A stretch of DNA of 6,165 nt from JAMCXS01 sp964459065 (GTDB lineage Bacteria; Acidobacteriota; Terriglobia; UBA7540), in assembly GCA_964459065.1 (NCBI GenBank), contig CAYWMN010000232.1, positions 1 to 6,165 on the forward strand, written 5' to 3'. Both the position numbers and the translations under genes were made by a program. A model generated the notes under the pieces. The model was not told the origin of the DNA. It made no database searches and worked only from the letters and a program-made list of their open reading frames with translations. Of this stretch, positions 1 through 6,055 are shown one piece after another (positions within the stretch are counted from its first letter, which is position 1; each line of letters begins with the position of its first letter).

Positions 1-338
<338 letters not shown>

Positions 339-359
339 GGATAAAAAGCCCCTCGGTTC

Positions 360-389
360 ATTATGCCAGCCGGACCCCGCGGACGCCAA
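360..389 (-). promoter_or_regulatory. candidate sigma-70 promoter for the DUF255 gene
   Basis: On the minus strand, TTGGCG (384-389) is followed after 18 nt by CATAAT (360-365). CATAAT matches the -10 consensus at five of six positions and is preceded by TGG, an extended -10 element. Transcription would start near 353, leaving a leader of only about 15 nt and placing the purine-rich ribosome binding site at the extreme 5' end. That tight fit lowers confidence; read-through from the mutarotase gene is the alternative. Confidence 0.35.
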
Positions 390-424
390 TCGGCGGGACA
401 TCTCTCGCCGCAGCAGGGTTTTGA

Positions 425-748
425 CTAATCGGTGTGAAACACCTCCTGCATATTGGCCCACCATTCCCCTTCCTGGCGGGTTGGGACAGGCTCCTGCAGC
501 GGCCCCATGATGGCCCACCACTCCTGGGTCTTGGGGTCGGCGGCCATTTTGGCCATATCGGCGTCAAAATCCTGCCCCACGTATTCAAAGTAAGCAAACA
601 GCGTATCGTCTTTAAAGAAGATCGAGTAGTTCCGGATATTGCATTCGTGGATCATCTTCAGCACTTCCGGCCAGGCTTCCGCATGATGGCTGGCGTATTC
701 CTCCAACTTGCCCGGCCGAAGCCCGATCACCTGCCCATATCGCTTCAT
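425..748 (-). CDS. rhaM: L-rhamnose mutarotase
   Basis: A 107-residue protein, close to the usual length of about 104 for this family (PF05336). It interconverts the alpha and beta anomers of L-rhamnose in the cytoplasm, feeding rhamnose isomerase. Seen: KLEEYASHHAEAWPEV at residues 14-29, with Tyr18 and His22 at the positions of the active-site Tyr and catalytic His of E. coli RhaM; RNYSIF with Tyr41; the tryptophan pair at residues 77-78 (EWWAIM); and the family-typical C-terminus MQEVFHTD. The start chosen is the ATG at 746-748, because AGGAGGT (755-761) lies just upstream and the protein then begins like its homologues. An upstream in-frame start near 799 would add 17 arginine- and proline-rich residues with no counterpart in the family. 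No other rhamnose gene is in the window, so it may act on rhamnose released from plant or microbial polysaccharides by enzymes encoded elsewhere. Confidence 0.92.
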   Translation of the reverse strand: MKRYGQVIGLRPGKLEEYASHHAEAWPEVLKMIHECNIRNYSIFFKDDTLFAYFEYVGQDFDADMAKMAADPKTQEWWAIMGPLQEPVPTRQEGEWWANMQEVFHTD

Positions 749-754
749 GTTGTT

Positions 755-761
755 ACCTCCT
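755..761 (-). promoter_or_regulatory. ribosome binding site that fixes the rhaM start
   Basis: The minus strand reads AGGAGGT, with the AGGAGG core at 756-761 ending 7 nt before the ATG at 748. This strong Shine-Dalgarno favours the 107-aa form over the longer in-frame reading that begins near 799. Confidence 0.85.
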
Positions 762-808
762 GGTCTTTTCGAGTCCCGGGGCCGCAACCGCCTGCGCACC
801 CCTGCCGT

Positions 809-838
809 ATCCTAGCACGCCGCCGGGAGCGGTTTCAG
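809..838 (-). promoter_or_regulatory. candidate extended -10 promoter for rhaM
   Basis: On the minus strand, CTGAAA (833-838, four of six matches to the -35 consensus) is followed after 18 nt by TAGGAT (809-814, five of six matches to TATAAT). TGC directly precedes the -10 hexamer and forms an extended -10. Transcription would start near 802, giving a leader of about 54 nt. The surrounding DNA is GC-rich, so the AT-containing hexamer stands out, but no experimental support is possible here. Confidence 0.35.
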
Positions 839-850
839 GGCGAATCCTCC

Positions 851-885
851 TTTTGCAACATTTTGCCGGTTGTGGCAAAATTTTG
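851..885. promoter_or_regulatory. clustered inverted and direct TTTTG repeats, possible operator
   Basis: A perfect 8-bp inverted repeat, ATTTTGCC (860-867) and GGCAAAAT (874-881), encloses a 6-nt spacer. Its right arm overlaps a second perfect 10-bp palindrome, CAAAATTTTG (876-885). A further TTTTGC copy sits at 851-856. The three plus-strand TTTTG words begin at 851, 861 and 881, offsets of 10 and 20 bp that place them on one face of the helix. It lies between two divergent genes and is not followed by a T tract, so binding by a dimeric repressor or activator fits better than a terminator. The regulator is unknown. Confidence 0.4.
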
Positions 886-1048
886 AAGTATTTCTATTAG
901 CAGATTTGTCTTTGTTTTGATTTGACGCCAATGCCGCCCAACGCGCGGTCCGTAGCCGCGGGGCGTGCTAAGAGATTACCGAATCGTTCGTTTCAAGAAA
1001 ATGGGGCGGCAAAGAAATCGCGAATCTTTCCCGCGCGAATAAACTCCT

Positions 1049-3319
1049 ATGGCTAAATTTCAAACCGAAGTTCGCCTAAGTCGGGAGATGACTTTGCTCG
1101 ACGCCACGCTGATCGGCGTGGGCGCCATGATCGGGGCGGGCATTTTTGTCCTCACCGGCATCGCGGCGGGCGTGGCCGGACCGGCCTTGATTCTCGCTTT
1201 CGCCCTGAACGGCATCGTCACGCTGTTTACGGCAATGTCTTATGCCGAACTCGGCAGTTGTTTTCACGACGCCGGCGGAGGTTATCGCTGGACTAAAGAA
1301 GCGTTGCCGCGCTGGGCCGGCTTCCTTTCCGGATGGATGGACTGGTTTGCGCACGCGGTGGCCTGTAGCGTCTACGCCCTGGGCTTTGGCGCCTATTTTG
1401 AATATGTCCTGAACGAAATGGGCTACAAGGTGCCCCACTGGGCGTTCCTTTCGCCTCAGAAGCTGCTGGCGGTCGTGGTTGCCCTCCTGTTTGGCTACGT
1501 CAATTTCCGGGGCGCGTCTGAAACCGGCAAGGTCGGCAACATCGTTACCGGAACCAAGATTGTAATCCTCATGATCTTCATTGTTTTTGGCGTGGAGTTT
1601 GTTTTCCACCAGCCTCACTGGGAATCGTCCGGGTTTACGCCCTTTTTCCCCAACGGATGGAGCGGCGTGGTCAAGGCGATGGGACTCACCTTCATTGCTT
1701 TTGAAGGGTACGAAATCATCGCGCAGAGCTCGGAAGAAATTAAGGACCCCAAGCGCAACATCCCCAAGGCGGTTTTCTACTCGCTCATCATTGTCATTCC
1801 CATCTATCTTCTGGTTGCCTTCGTGGCCCTGGGCGGCGTTCATCCGCCCAACGGCATGACGCCCTGGGCTTATCTGGGCGCGCAGAAGGAGATTGCGCTG
1901 GTTGACGTGGCGCGCCACTTTTTCCGTGGCGGCGCGTTGATGATCCTGGTGGCCGGCCTGATTTCCACCATGTCGGCGCTGAACGCCACGGTCTTTTCTT
2001 CATCCCGCATGGCCTTTGCCATGGGACGGGACCGCAACTTCCCCGGCTTTTTCAGCAAAGTGCATCCCAAGAGAAACACCCCGCACTGGGCGATTCTCCT
2101 CTCGCTGCTGATCATCATCTTCATGGCGATTTCGCTCCCCATCCAGGATGTCGCCACCGCTTCAGACGTCATGTTCCTGCTGATCTTTTTGCAGGTGAAC
2201 CTGGCCCTGATCACCTTGAGGAAGAAGCGGCCGGAACTCGACCGGGGATATTTTGTTCCGCTTTTCCCCTGGATTTCCATTGCGGGGATTATTGCCAACT
2301 TGGGCCTGGCCCTCTACATGTTCGCCTACAGTCTGACGGCCTGGTTTGTGGCCCTGGGCTGGATTGGCGCCGGGATCCTGATTTACAAGTTTTATTCGGG
2401 CTCGCGGGAAATGGAGCATGAGCGGAAAGTCCGCGCGCTGGAAAGGCTGGAGCGGAATGAATACCGCGTGCTTGCCTGCGTCTCCGACAGAGAAAGCCTT
2501 CCGAGCCTTGCCGGCCTGGCTTTTGCGGTCGCCCGAAAGCACAACGCCGAAGTGATTTTTTTGAATGTCGTCGAGGTGGAGGAAAATGAGTCTTTACGGG
2601 CCGGCTTGCGCGAATCCGCCTCCGCTCAGGAACTGCTGGATGAAGCCTGCTGGATGGGGCTTGAGCACAGCGTTCCCGTGCGCTCGATTGTGCGCGTCTC
2701 CCACCGGATTTCGCAGGGCATCGTGGATACGGCCAAGGAAGAGGAGTGCAACCTGATCGTCCAGACCCGGGATCAGCGCCCCACTTTTTTTGAGCGCTTC
2801 TTTTCCACGGCCGTCGACATGGTGGTGCAAAATGCTCCCAGCGAAACTGCCGTGCTCCACGGATCTTTCCCGGAGCAAGGCGTCCGCCGCATTTTGATTC
2901 CCTTTGCGCCGGACATTCACACCCGTCTGGCCGTGGAGATGGCTCATGCGTTCAAAGATTACTACCACTGTTCCATCAAGATGGCTGTGGTTTTTGAGCC
3001 CGAGGTTCCCATGGCCGAGCGCGGAGGCAAGCTGAATGATATCCGGAAACTGGTTCAGGAAAACCATTTGGAGGCGGAGGTGGACGCCATCCATGACACG
3101 GACGTGGTTCGCGGCATCCTGCAAAAAGCGCAGGAAGCGGACCTGATCTTAATGGCGGCTCGAACGGGGGACTTCCTGCAGCTTCTTCTGGGCAAGTCAC
3201 TGAGCCGCGAAATTACGGAAAATGCGCCGTGCGCTGTGTTATGGGTCAAGGAATTTGAGGAGCGGCCTTCCTTCATCGCTTCGCTCTTCAAGCCCGCTCA
3301 TCAGGAGGCCGAGTCGTGA
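1049..3319 (+). CDS. APC-superfamily amino-acid permease fused to two universal-stress-protein domains
   Basis: A 756-residue inner-membrane transporter. Residues 1-450 are an amino acid-polyamine-organocation permease with about twelve hydrophobic segments. The substrate-site motif IGVGAMIGAGIF is in the first helix (residues 22-33); FIAFEGYE (215-222) with SSEEIKDPKRNIPK (227-240) is the usual helix-6 and loop block. Residues 451-470 are a charged linker, EMEHERKVRALERLERNE. Two cytoplasmic USP-like domains follow, about 470-605 and 612-735. The second keeps a USP nucleotide-loop pattern (ARTGDFLQLLLGKSLSREI, then NAPCAVLWV); the first lacks the glycines at the equivalent place (TRDQRPTFFERFFSTAVD). 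Known: APC-USP fusions occur in bacteria and archaea, where the USP part is thought to sense nucleotides or stress. The exact substrate cannot be read. An in-frame stop at 1040-1042 makes the ATG at 1049 the first possible start, yet no good Shine-Dalgarno precedes it. The stop codon overlaps the next gene by 4 bp. Confidence 0.93.
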   Translation: MAKFQTEVRLSREMTLLDATLIGVGAMIGAGIFVLTGIAAGVAGPALILAFALNGIVTLFTAMSYAELGSCFHDAGGGYRWTKEALPRWAGFLSGWMDWFAHAVACSVYALGFGAYFEYVLNEMGYKVPHWAFLSPQKLLAVVVALLFGYVNFRGASETGKVGNIVTGTKIVILMIFIVFGVEFVFHQPHWESSGFTPFFPNGWSGVVKAMGLTFIAFEGYEIIAQSSEEIKDPKRNIPKAVFYSLIIVIPIYLLVAFVALGGVHPPNGMTPWAYLGAQKEIALVDVARHFFRGGALMILVAGLISTMSALNATVFSSSRMAFAMGRDRNFPGFFSKVHPKRNTPHWAILLSLLIIIFMAISLPIQDVATASDVMFLLIFLQVNLALITLRKKRPELDRGYFVPLFPWISIAGIIANLGLALYMFAYSLTAWFVALGWIGAGILIYKFYSGSREMEHERKVRALERLERNEYRVLACVSDRESLPSLAGLAFAVARKHNAEVIFLNVVEVEENESLRAGLRESASAQELLDEACWMGLEHSVPVRSIVRVSHRISQGIVDTAKEEECNLIVQTRDQRPTFFERFFSTAVDMVVQNAPSETAVLHGSFPEQGVRRILIPFAPDIHTRLAVEMAHAFKDYYHCSIKMAVVFEPEVPMAERGGKLNDIRKLVQENHLEAEVDAIHDTDVVRGILQKAQEADLILMAARTGDFLQLLLGKSLSREITENAPCAVLWVKEFEERPSFIASLFKPAHQEAES
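3303..3308 (+). promoter_or_regulatory. ribosome binding site inside the permease gene for the overlapping GTG start
   Basis: AGGAGG lies within the last codons of the permease gene and ends 7 nt before the GTG at 3316-3318. The GTGA overlap places the upstream stop directly on the downstream start, a classic arrangement for coupled translation, and it supports GTG over the later in-frame start codons. Confidence 0.85.
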
Positions 3320-3972
3320 GAGATGTCATCCGAAGTCTTTTCCATAGCGTGGGGCTGCAATTGGTCGACTTCCTGCCCAGCATTCTGGCGGCGCTGATCT
3401 GGCTGCTGGTCGGATGGTTCGTGGCCTGGCTGGTCAAGCGAATCGTGATCCAGCTTTGCGTGATTTTCCGCCTCCACCGTTACCTGCCCCGCTTGCGCTG
3501 GAGGAAGGCTCTGGCCAAGGCCGACGTTCGCCACGCGCTCTACAGTTATCTGGGCAACTTGTCTTTTATTGCCGTCTTCCTGATTTTTCTTTACAGCGCC
3601 CTGTCGGCGCTGAAGTTCACCATCTTGTCGCATCTGCTGGAGCAGACCATTTTCTTTGTGCCCCGGGCCGTCGGCTGCATCGTCATTTTCGCCTTGGGAT
3701 TTTTCCTCTCCACGCGAATCTCCGTGGTGGTGCATATGGCTGTTTTGCGGGAAGGCATTCCGCGCGCTTCTCTGATCGGCCGGTTTGTCAAAGGGGCTCT
3801 GCTGCTTTTCTTCAGCGCCATGGCCTTGACGGTTCTGAACTTTGCCCGGACCATCGTCCTGATCGGCTTTGCGGTCAGCTTTGCCACCTTTGGAGCGCTG
3901 GTGGTGGTGGTGGCTGCCGCGGGCGGCAAGGAAATGGTGCAGCGAATCTTCCGCTGGCCGGAAGAAAAGTAG
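3316..3972 (+). CDS. small membrane protein resembling the transmembrane part of MscS-type channels
   Basis: A 218-residue integral membrane protein beginning with GTG and overlapping the permease by 4 bp. Hydrophobic segments lie at about residues 17-48, 79-99, 111-140, 152-176 and 178-202. The first, LPSILAALIWLLVGWFVAWLVKRI, resembles the conserved helix of PF05552 found in mechanosensitive-channel-like proteins. The last, GFAVSFATFGALVVVVAAAGGKEMVQRI, resembles the pore helix and following turn of MscS, but the protein ends there: the cytoplasmic beta and vestibule domains of true MscS are absent. The loop at residues 51-70 (RLHRYLPRLRWRKALAKAD) is strongly basic. Function is inferred only: a stand-alone pore or an accessory subunit of the permease. 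Translational coupling argues for the latter. It ends at a TAG and no convincing terminator follows. Gene call certain, function uncertain. Confidence 0.88.
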   Translation: MRDVIRSLFHSVGLQLVDFLPSILAALIWLLVGWFVAWLVKRIVIQLCVIFRLHRYLPRLRWRKALAKADVRHALYSYLGNLSFIAVFLIFLYSALSALKFTILSHLLEQTIFFVPRAVGCIVIFALGFFLSTRISVVVHMAVLREGIPRASLIGRFVKGALLLFFSAMALTVLNFARTIVLIGFAVSFATFGALVVVVAAAGGKEMVQRIFRWPEEK

Positions 3973-3998
3973 CGGCCTGGGGATCCCGCTCATCGGCC

Positions 3999-4027
3999 TT
4001 TTCATAGCCTTCTTCATCGTTTAGAAT
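3999..4027 (+). promoter_or_regulatory. candidate sigma-70 promoter for the tannase-family gene
   Basis: TTTTCA (3999-4004, four of six -35 matches) and TAGAAT (4022-4027, five of six -10 matches) are separated by exactly 17 nt in the short gap after the membrane-protein gene. Transcription would start near 4034, giving about a 75-nt leader before the preferred ATG at 4109. That leader can form a 6-bp GC stem, CGCCCG (4050-4055) with CGGGCG (4068-4073). Confidence 0.4.
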
Positions 4028-4095
4028 TCATCCTGCGTCATGATTGCCGCGCCCGTCCGGTCCCGAGCGGGCGAGCGGCGGCGAACCTGCAACTT

Positions 4096-4106
4096 GGAGG
4101 TGGAGG
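4096..4106 (+). promoter_or_regulatory. ribosome binding site that fixes the esterase start
   Basis: Two GGAGG copies lie at 4096-4100 and 4102-4106. The first is 8 nt from the ATG at 4109-4111, an ideal spacing. The earlier in-frame ATG at 4040 has no purine-rich site before it and would put over 40 residues ahead of the signal-peptide core, so 4109 is preferred. Confidence 0.8.
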
Positions 4107-4108
4107 CG

Positions 4109-5677
4109 ATGGTCAGCAGCGGCATTGAGAGGTGTGCACGTCGATTGCGCGGGTTCAGGCGCCTGGGCCTTGCCGGAATGTTTATCGCAGCGGTCTTGAT
4201 TTTAGCTCCCCGGGCGAGCGCCCGCTCCTGCTCCAGCCTTCTCACCCTGCGGCTTCCTCACACCACGATTGACGCGGCCCAACGGGTTGCGGCCGGAGCC
4301 TTTCCGCCCCGCGGCCGGCGCGTGGAAATTTACAAGCGGCTGCCCGCCTTCTGCCGCGTGCAGGCGACTCTCACGCCCACGCCTGATTCCGACATCAAGG
4401 TTGAAGTCTGGATGCCCGCCGCTGGCTGGAACGGCAAGTTCCTCGGCGTGGGCAACGGCGGCTGGGCCGGCAACATCAACTACTTTGCACTGGCCGCGGG
4501 CGTTGCCAAGGGTTACGCCACCGTAGCCACCGATACCGGGCACACGGGAACCGGCATCGACGCCCGCTTTGCCCTGGGGCATCCCCAAAAGCTGATCGAT
4601 TTCGCCTACCGCGCCGTGCACCTGATGACCGTGCGCGGCAAAGCCATTGCGGCGGCGTATTATTCCCAAACGGCCCGCCTCAGCTATTGGAGCGGCTGCT
4701 CGACGGGCGGCCGGCAGGGCCTGATGGAAGCGCAACGCTTTCCCCGCGACTATAACGGCATTGTGGAAGGGGACCCGGCCAGCTACATGACGCACTTGAT
4801 GTTCGCGGCCGTCTGGCCCTCCTCGTTCATTCTGCGGCACCCGGCGGCCGCGATTCCGCGTGAAAAGTTCCCCATGATTCACCAGGCGGTGCTTCGCGCC
4901 TGCGACGCGCTCGACGGCGTGAAGGACGGCATTATCAGCGATCCCGAGCGCTGCCACTTTGATCCCGCCTCGATCGAGTGCAAGGCGGGGGACGGGCCCT
5001 CGTGCCTTACCGCCGCGCAGGTGGAACTGGTCCGCAAAATCTACCAGGGCCCCAGGAACCCGCGCACCGGCAAACAGATTTTTCCGGGTCTCGCTATCAG
5101 CAGCGAAAGCGGCTGGCGCGCCCAGGTGGGTGGCGGACCCCGCGAGATCGCCATCAACTACTTCAAGTACGTTCTCTTCAAAAATCCCGAATGGAATTTC
5201 AAAGCGCTCAATTTTGACCGCGACGTCCGGCTTTCGGACCGCCGCTACAGCCCCATCATCGACGCCGTCAACCCGAACCTCAGCGCCTTCAAAGCCCATG
5301 GCGGAAAAATCATCATGTATCACGGCTGGTCCGATCCGCTGATCACCGCCCTCGAAAGCGTCGAGTATTACCACCAGGTCGTCGCCACCATGGGCGGATT
5401 GAGCGCCACGCAGCGCTTTGCGCGACTCTTTATGATTCCCGGCATGTACCACTGCGGCCGCGGCCCCGGCCCTGGCCGCTTTGACCGGCTGGGAAGCATC
5501 GTGCAATGGGTCGAGCACGGTAAGGCTCCCAAGCGGATCGTTGCGTCCCACGAAACCCACGGCAAGACTGATATGACCCGCCCGCTCTGCCCCTATCCCG
5601 AGGTGGCAAAGTGGACGGGTTCGGGAAGCACCAACGATGCCGCCAACTTTGTCTGCGTTGAGCCGGCCGCGCGCTAG
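4109..5677 (+). CDS. secreted tannase/feruloyl-esterase-family alpha/beta hydrolase
   Basis: A 522-residue exported serine esterase (PF07519). A signal peptide is clear: basic RCARRLRGFRR, hydrophobic LGLAGMFIAAVLILA, then PRASA, with likely cleavage after residue 38. The oxyanion-side motif GVGNGGWAG is at about residues 113-121. The catalytic Ser198 lies in SGCSTGGRQG, Asp409 in GWSDPLI, and His448 in GMYHCG. The neighbouring Cys197 and Cys449 form the CS-D-HC disulphide signature of the family. DALDGVKDGIISDP (about 266-279) matches the calcium-binding loop of the lid domain in fungal feruloyl esterases. The mature part has ten cysteines, an even number suggesting further disulphides and extracytoplasmic folding. 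Family members cut ester bonds of gallate, ferulate or related phenolic acids; the precise substrate cannot be read. Its own promoter is likely, since a 136-bp gap separates it from the permease operon. A putative outer-membrane receptor follows. Family and export are secure. Confidence 0.93.
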   Translation: MVSSGIERCARRLRGFRRLGLAGMFIAAVLILAPRASARSCSSLLTLRLPHTTIDAAQRVAAGAFPPRGRRVEIYKRLPAFCRVQATLTPTPDSDIKVEVWMPAAGWNGKFLGVGNGGWAGNINYFALAAGVAKGYATVATDTGHTGTGIDARFALGHPQKLIDFAYRAVHLMTVRGKAIAAAYYSQTARLSYWSGCSTGGRQGLMEAQRFPRDYNGIVEGDPASYMTHLMFAAVWPSSFILRHPAAAIPREKFPMIHQAVLRACDALDGVKDGIISDPERCHFDPASIECKAGDGPSCLTAAQVELVRKIYQGPRNPRTGKQIFPGLAISSESGWRAQVGGGPREIAINYFKYVLFKNPEWNFKALNFDRDVRLSDRRYSPIIDAVNPNLSAFKAHGGKIIMYHGWSDPLITALESVEYYHQVVATMGGLSATQRFARLFMIPGMYHCGRGPGPGRFDRLGSIVQWVEHGKAPKRIVASHETHGKTDMTRPLCPYPEVAKWTGSGSTNDAANFVCVEPAAR

Positions 5678-5686
5678 CGGCCGTTT
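5664..5686 (+). terminator. candidate weak terminator at the end of the esterase gene
   Basis: CGGCCGC (5664-5670) pairs perfectly with GCGGCCG (5677-5683) around a 6-nt loop that holds most of the TAG stop, followed by only three T residues. A 7-bp all-GC stem is stable, but the T tract is short, so termination may be incomplete or Rho-assisted. Confidence 0.35.
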
Positions 5687-5736
5687 GCCCGGGCGCGGCT
5701 GGGGTTTGCCGGGAATCGCATGTTTTAAAATTCTGC

Positions 5737-5765
5737 TTGACATGAATTCCGGCGTAGCATATAAG
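5737..5765 (+). promoter_or_regulatory. strong sigma-70 promoter for the exported receptor-like gene
   Basis: TTGACA (5737-5742) is a perfect -35 hexamer. Exactly 17 nt later comes TATAAG (5760-5765), five of six matches to the -10 consensus. An AT-rich TTTTAAAATT stretch directly upstream could act as an UP element. Transcription would begin near 5772, giving a leader of about 284 nt before the GTG at 6056. It is the best promoter in the window. Confidence 0.7.
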
Positions 5766-5996
5766 CTTTAGTCGGTAGTGCTTGAGCTTTTGGGTAGGGA
5801 AGTCCCTCTTCCTCAATACTTCCCAGTCGATCGGGGGAGGGGAGAGGGGTTGTGACACTCCATTAGCTTTCGCCTGCTGGAGACGTGCCAAGCAAACATG
5901 GCGCAACCACGGGGACGTTAAGTATCTGGCATCCCCGCCGGTCTATGAATTTCTAATCCCAACTCTAATTTAAATATCCACACCAAGCTAGCTTAA

Positions 5997-6025
5997 GTCC
6001 TGCGCTCCGCACGGGGGCGTGGGAC
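5997..6025 (+). promoter_or_regulatory. 12-bp hairpin just upstream of the Shine-Dalgarno
   Basis: GTCCTGCGCTCC (5997-6008) pairs along its length with GGGGCGTGGGAC (6014-6025), allowing three G-U pairs, around the 5-nt loop GCACG. There is no T tract after it, so it is not an intrinsic terminator. It could stabilise the mRNA, bind a protein, or keep the start site open. A 10-bp palindrome, AAGCTAGCTT, lies at 5985-5994 directly before it. Confidence 0.5.
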
Positions 6026-6042
6026 CTATGTGCTGTGGCTAC

Positions 6043-6049
6043 AAGGAGG
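6043..6049 (+). promoter_or_regulatory. ribosome binding site for the GTG at 6056
   Basis: AAGGAGG ends 6 nt before GTG. It is a near-perfect Shine-Dalgarno and is the reason the non-ATG start is accepted. Confidence 0.85.
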
Positions 6050-6055
6050 CCATTA

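Larger units (their letters stand above)
749..1048. other. divergent intergenic spacer between rhaM and the APC-USP permease
   Basis: A 300-bp stretch with no credible gene. The half next to rhaM (749-840) is GC-rich and holds its ribosome binding site and a candidate promoter. The middle (850-925) is clearly AT-richer and carries repeated TTTTG words and inverted repeats, the likely control region. The half next to the permease (930-1048) returns to high GC; I could not find a convincing plus-strand -35/-10 pair there. The repeat CGCGAAT occurs twice just before the permease start, at 1019-1025 and 1034-1040, with no clear meaning. Confidence 0.7.
5678..6055 (+). other. 378-bp intergenic region holding a promoter and long structured leader
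   Basis: No convincing gene. A 63-codon reading at 5782-5973 lacks a ribosome binding site and overlaps the predicted RNA stems, so it is not called. The first 45 bp are GC-rich and contain a near-direct repeat, GTTTGCCCGGG (5683-5693) and GTTTGCCGGG (5704-5713), 21 bp apart. From about 5720 composition becomes AT-richer, with TTTTAAAA at 5723-5730 just before the promoter. The remainder is the leader of the next gene. Confidence 0.75.
5772..6055 (+). ncRNA. long structured 5' leader, possible cis-regulatory RNA
   Basis: Several stems follow one another. A 13-bp helix with some G-U pairs joins 5801-5813 to 5839-5851. Shorter stems are 5858-5862 with 5878-5882, 5885-5890 with 5899-5904, and 5911-5915 with 5932-5936. 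After an AT-rich linker comes a 12-bp hairpin, 5997-6008 with 6014-6025. The Shine-Dalgarno at 6043-6049 stays outside it. A competing 7-bp hairpin (5797-5803 with 5818-5824) cannot coexist with the first helix. Switching structures plus a long leader suggest ligand or protein control, but no known riboswitch class is recognised with confidence; a separate small RNA is also possible. Confidence 0.35.

Noticed and set aside
851..870. Sigma-54 promoter (GGC-N-TTGC) on the minus strand in the divergent spacer
   Set aside because: The GG and GC elements are one nucleotide closer than the strict spacing requires, and the bases between match poorly.
434..886. A 150-codon plus-strand frame opposite rhaM
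   Set aside because: It is antisense to a gene with conserved active-site residues and a strong Shine-Dalgarno, and it has no recognisable motif.
3974..4002. GGCC pair followed by TTTT after the membrane-protein gene, as a terminator
   Set aside because: The stem would be only 4 bp with a 17-nt loop, too weak to call; the T run is better used as part of a -35 element.
4040..4108. Upstream ATG at 4040 for the esterase
   Set aside because: It has no ribosome binding site, would sit only about 6 nt from the predicted transcription start, and would give an overlong basic region before the signal-peptide core.
4202..5743. A 513-codon minus-strand open frame opposite the esterase
   Set aside because: Long antisense frames are common in GC-rich genes. 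The plus strand has a clear signal peptide, catalytic triad and Shine-Dalgarno, whereas the antisense product shows no family motifs.
3980..5768. GGATCC, GAATTC and AAGCTT sites that might suggest cloning vector sequence
   Set aside because: They are scattered, lie in otherwise ordinary chromosomal context, and do not form a polylinker.
5782..5973. A 63-codon plus-strand reading in the leader
   Set aside because: It begins at a non-ATG codon with no Shine-Dalgarno, shows no recognisable domain, and overlaps the predicted RNA stems and purine tract.
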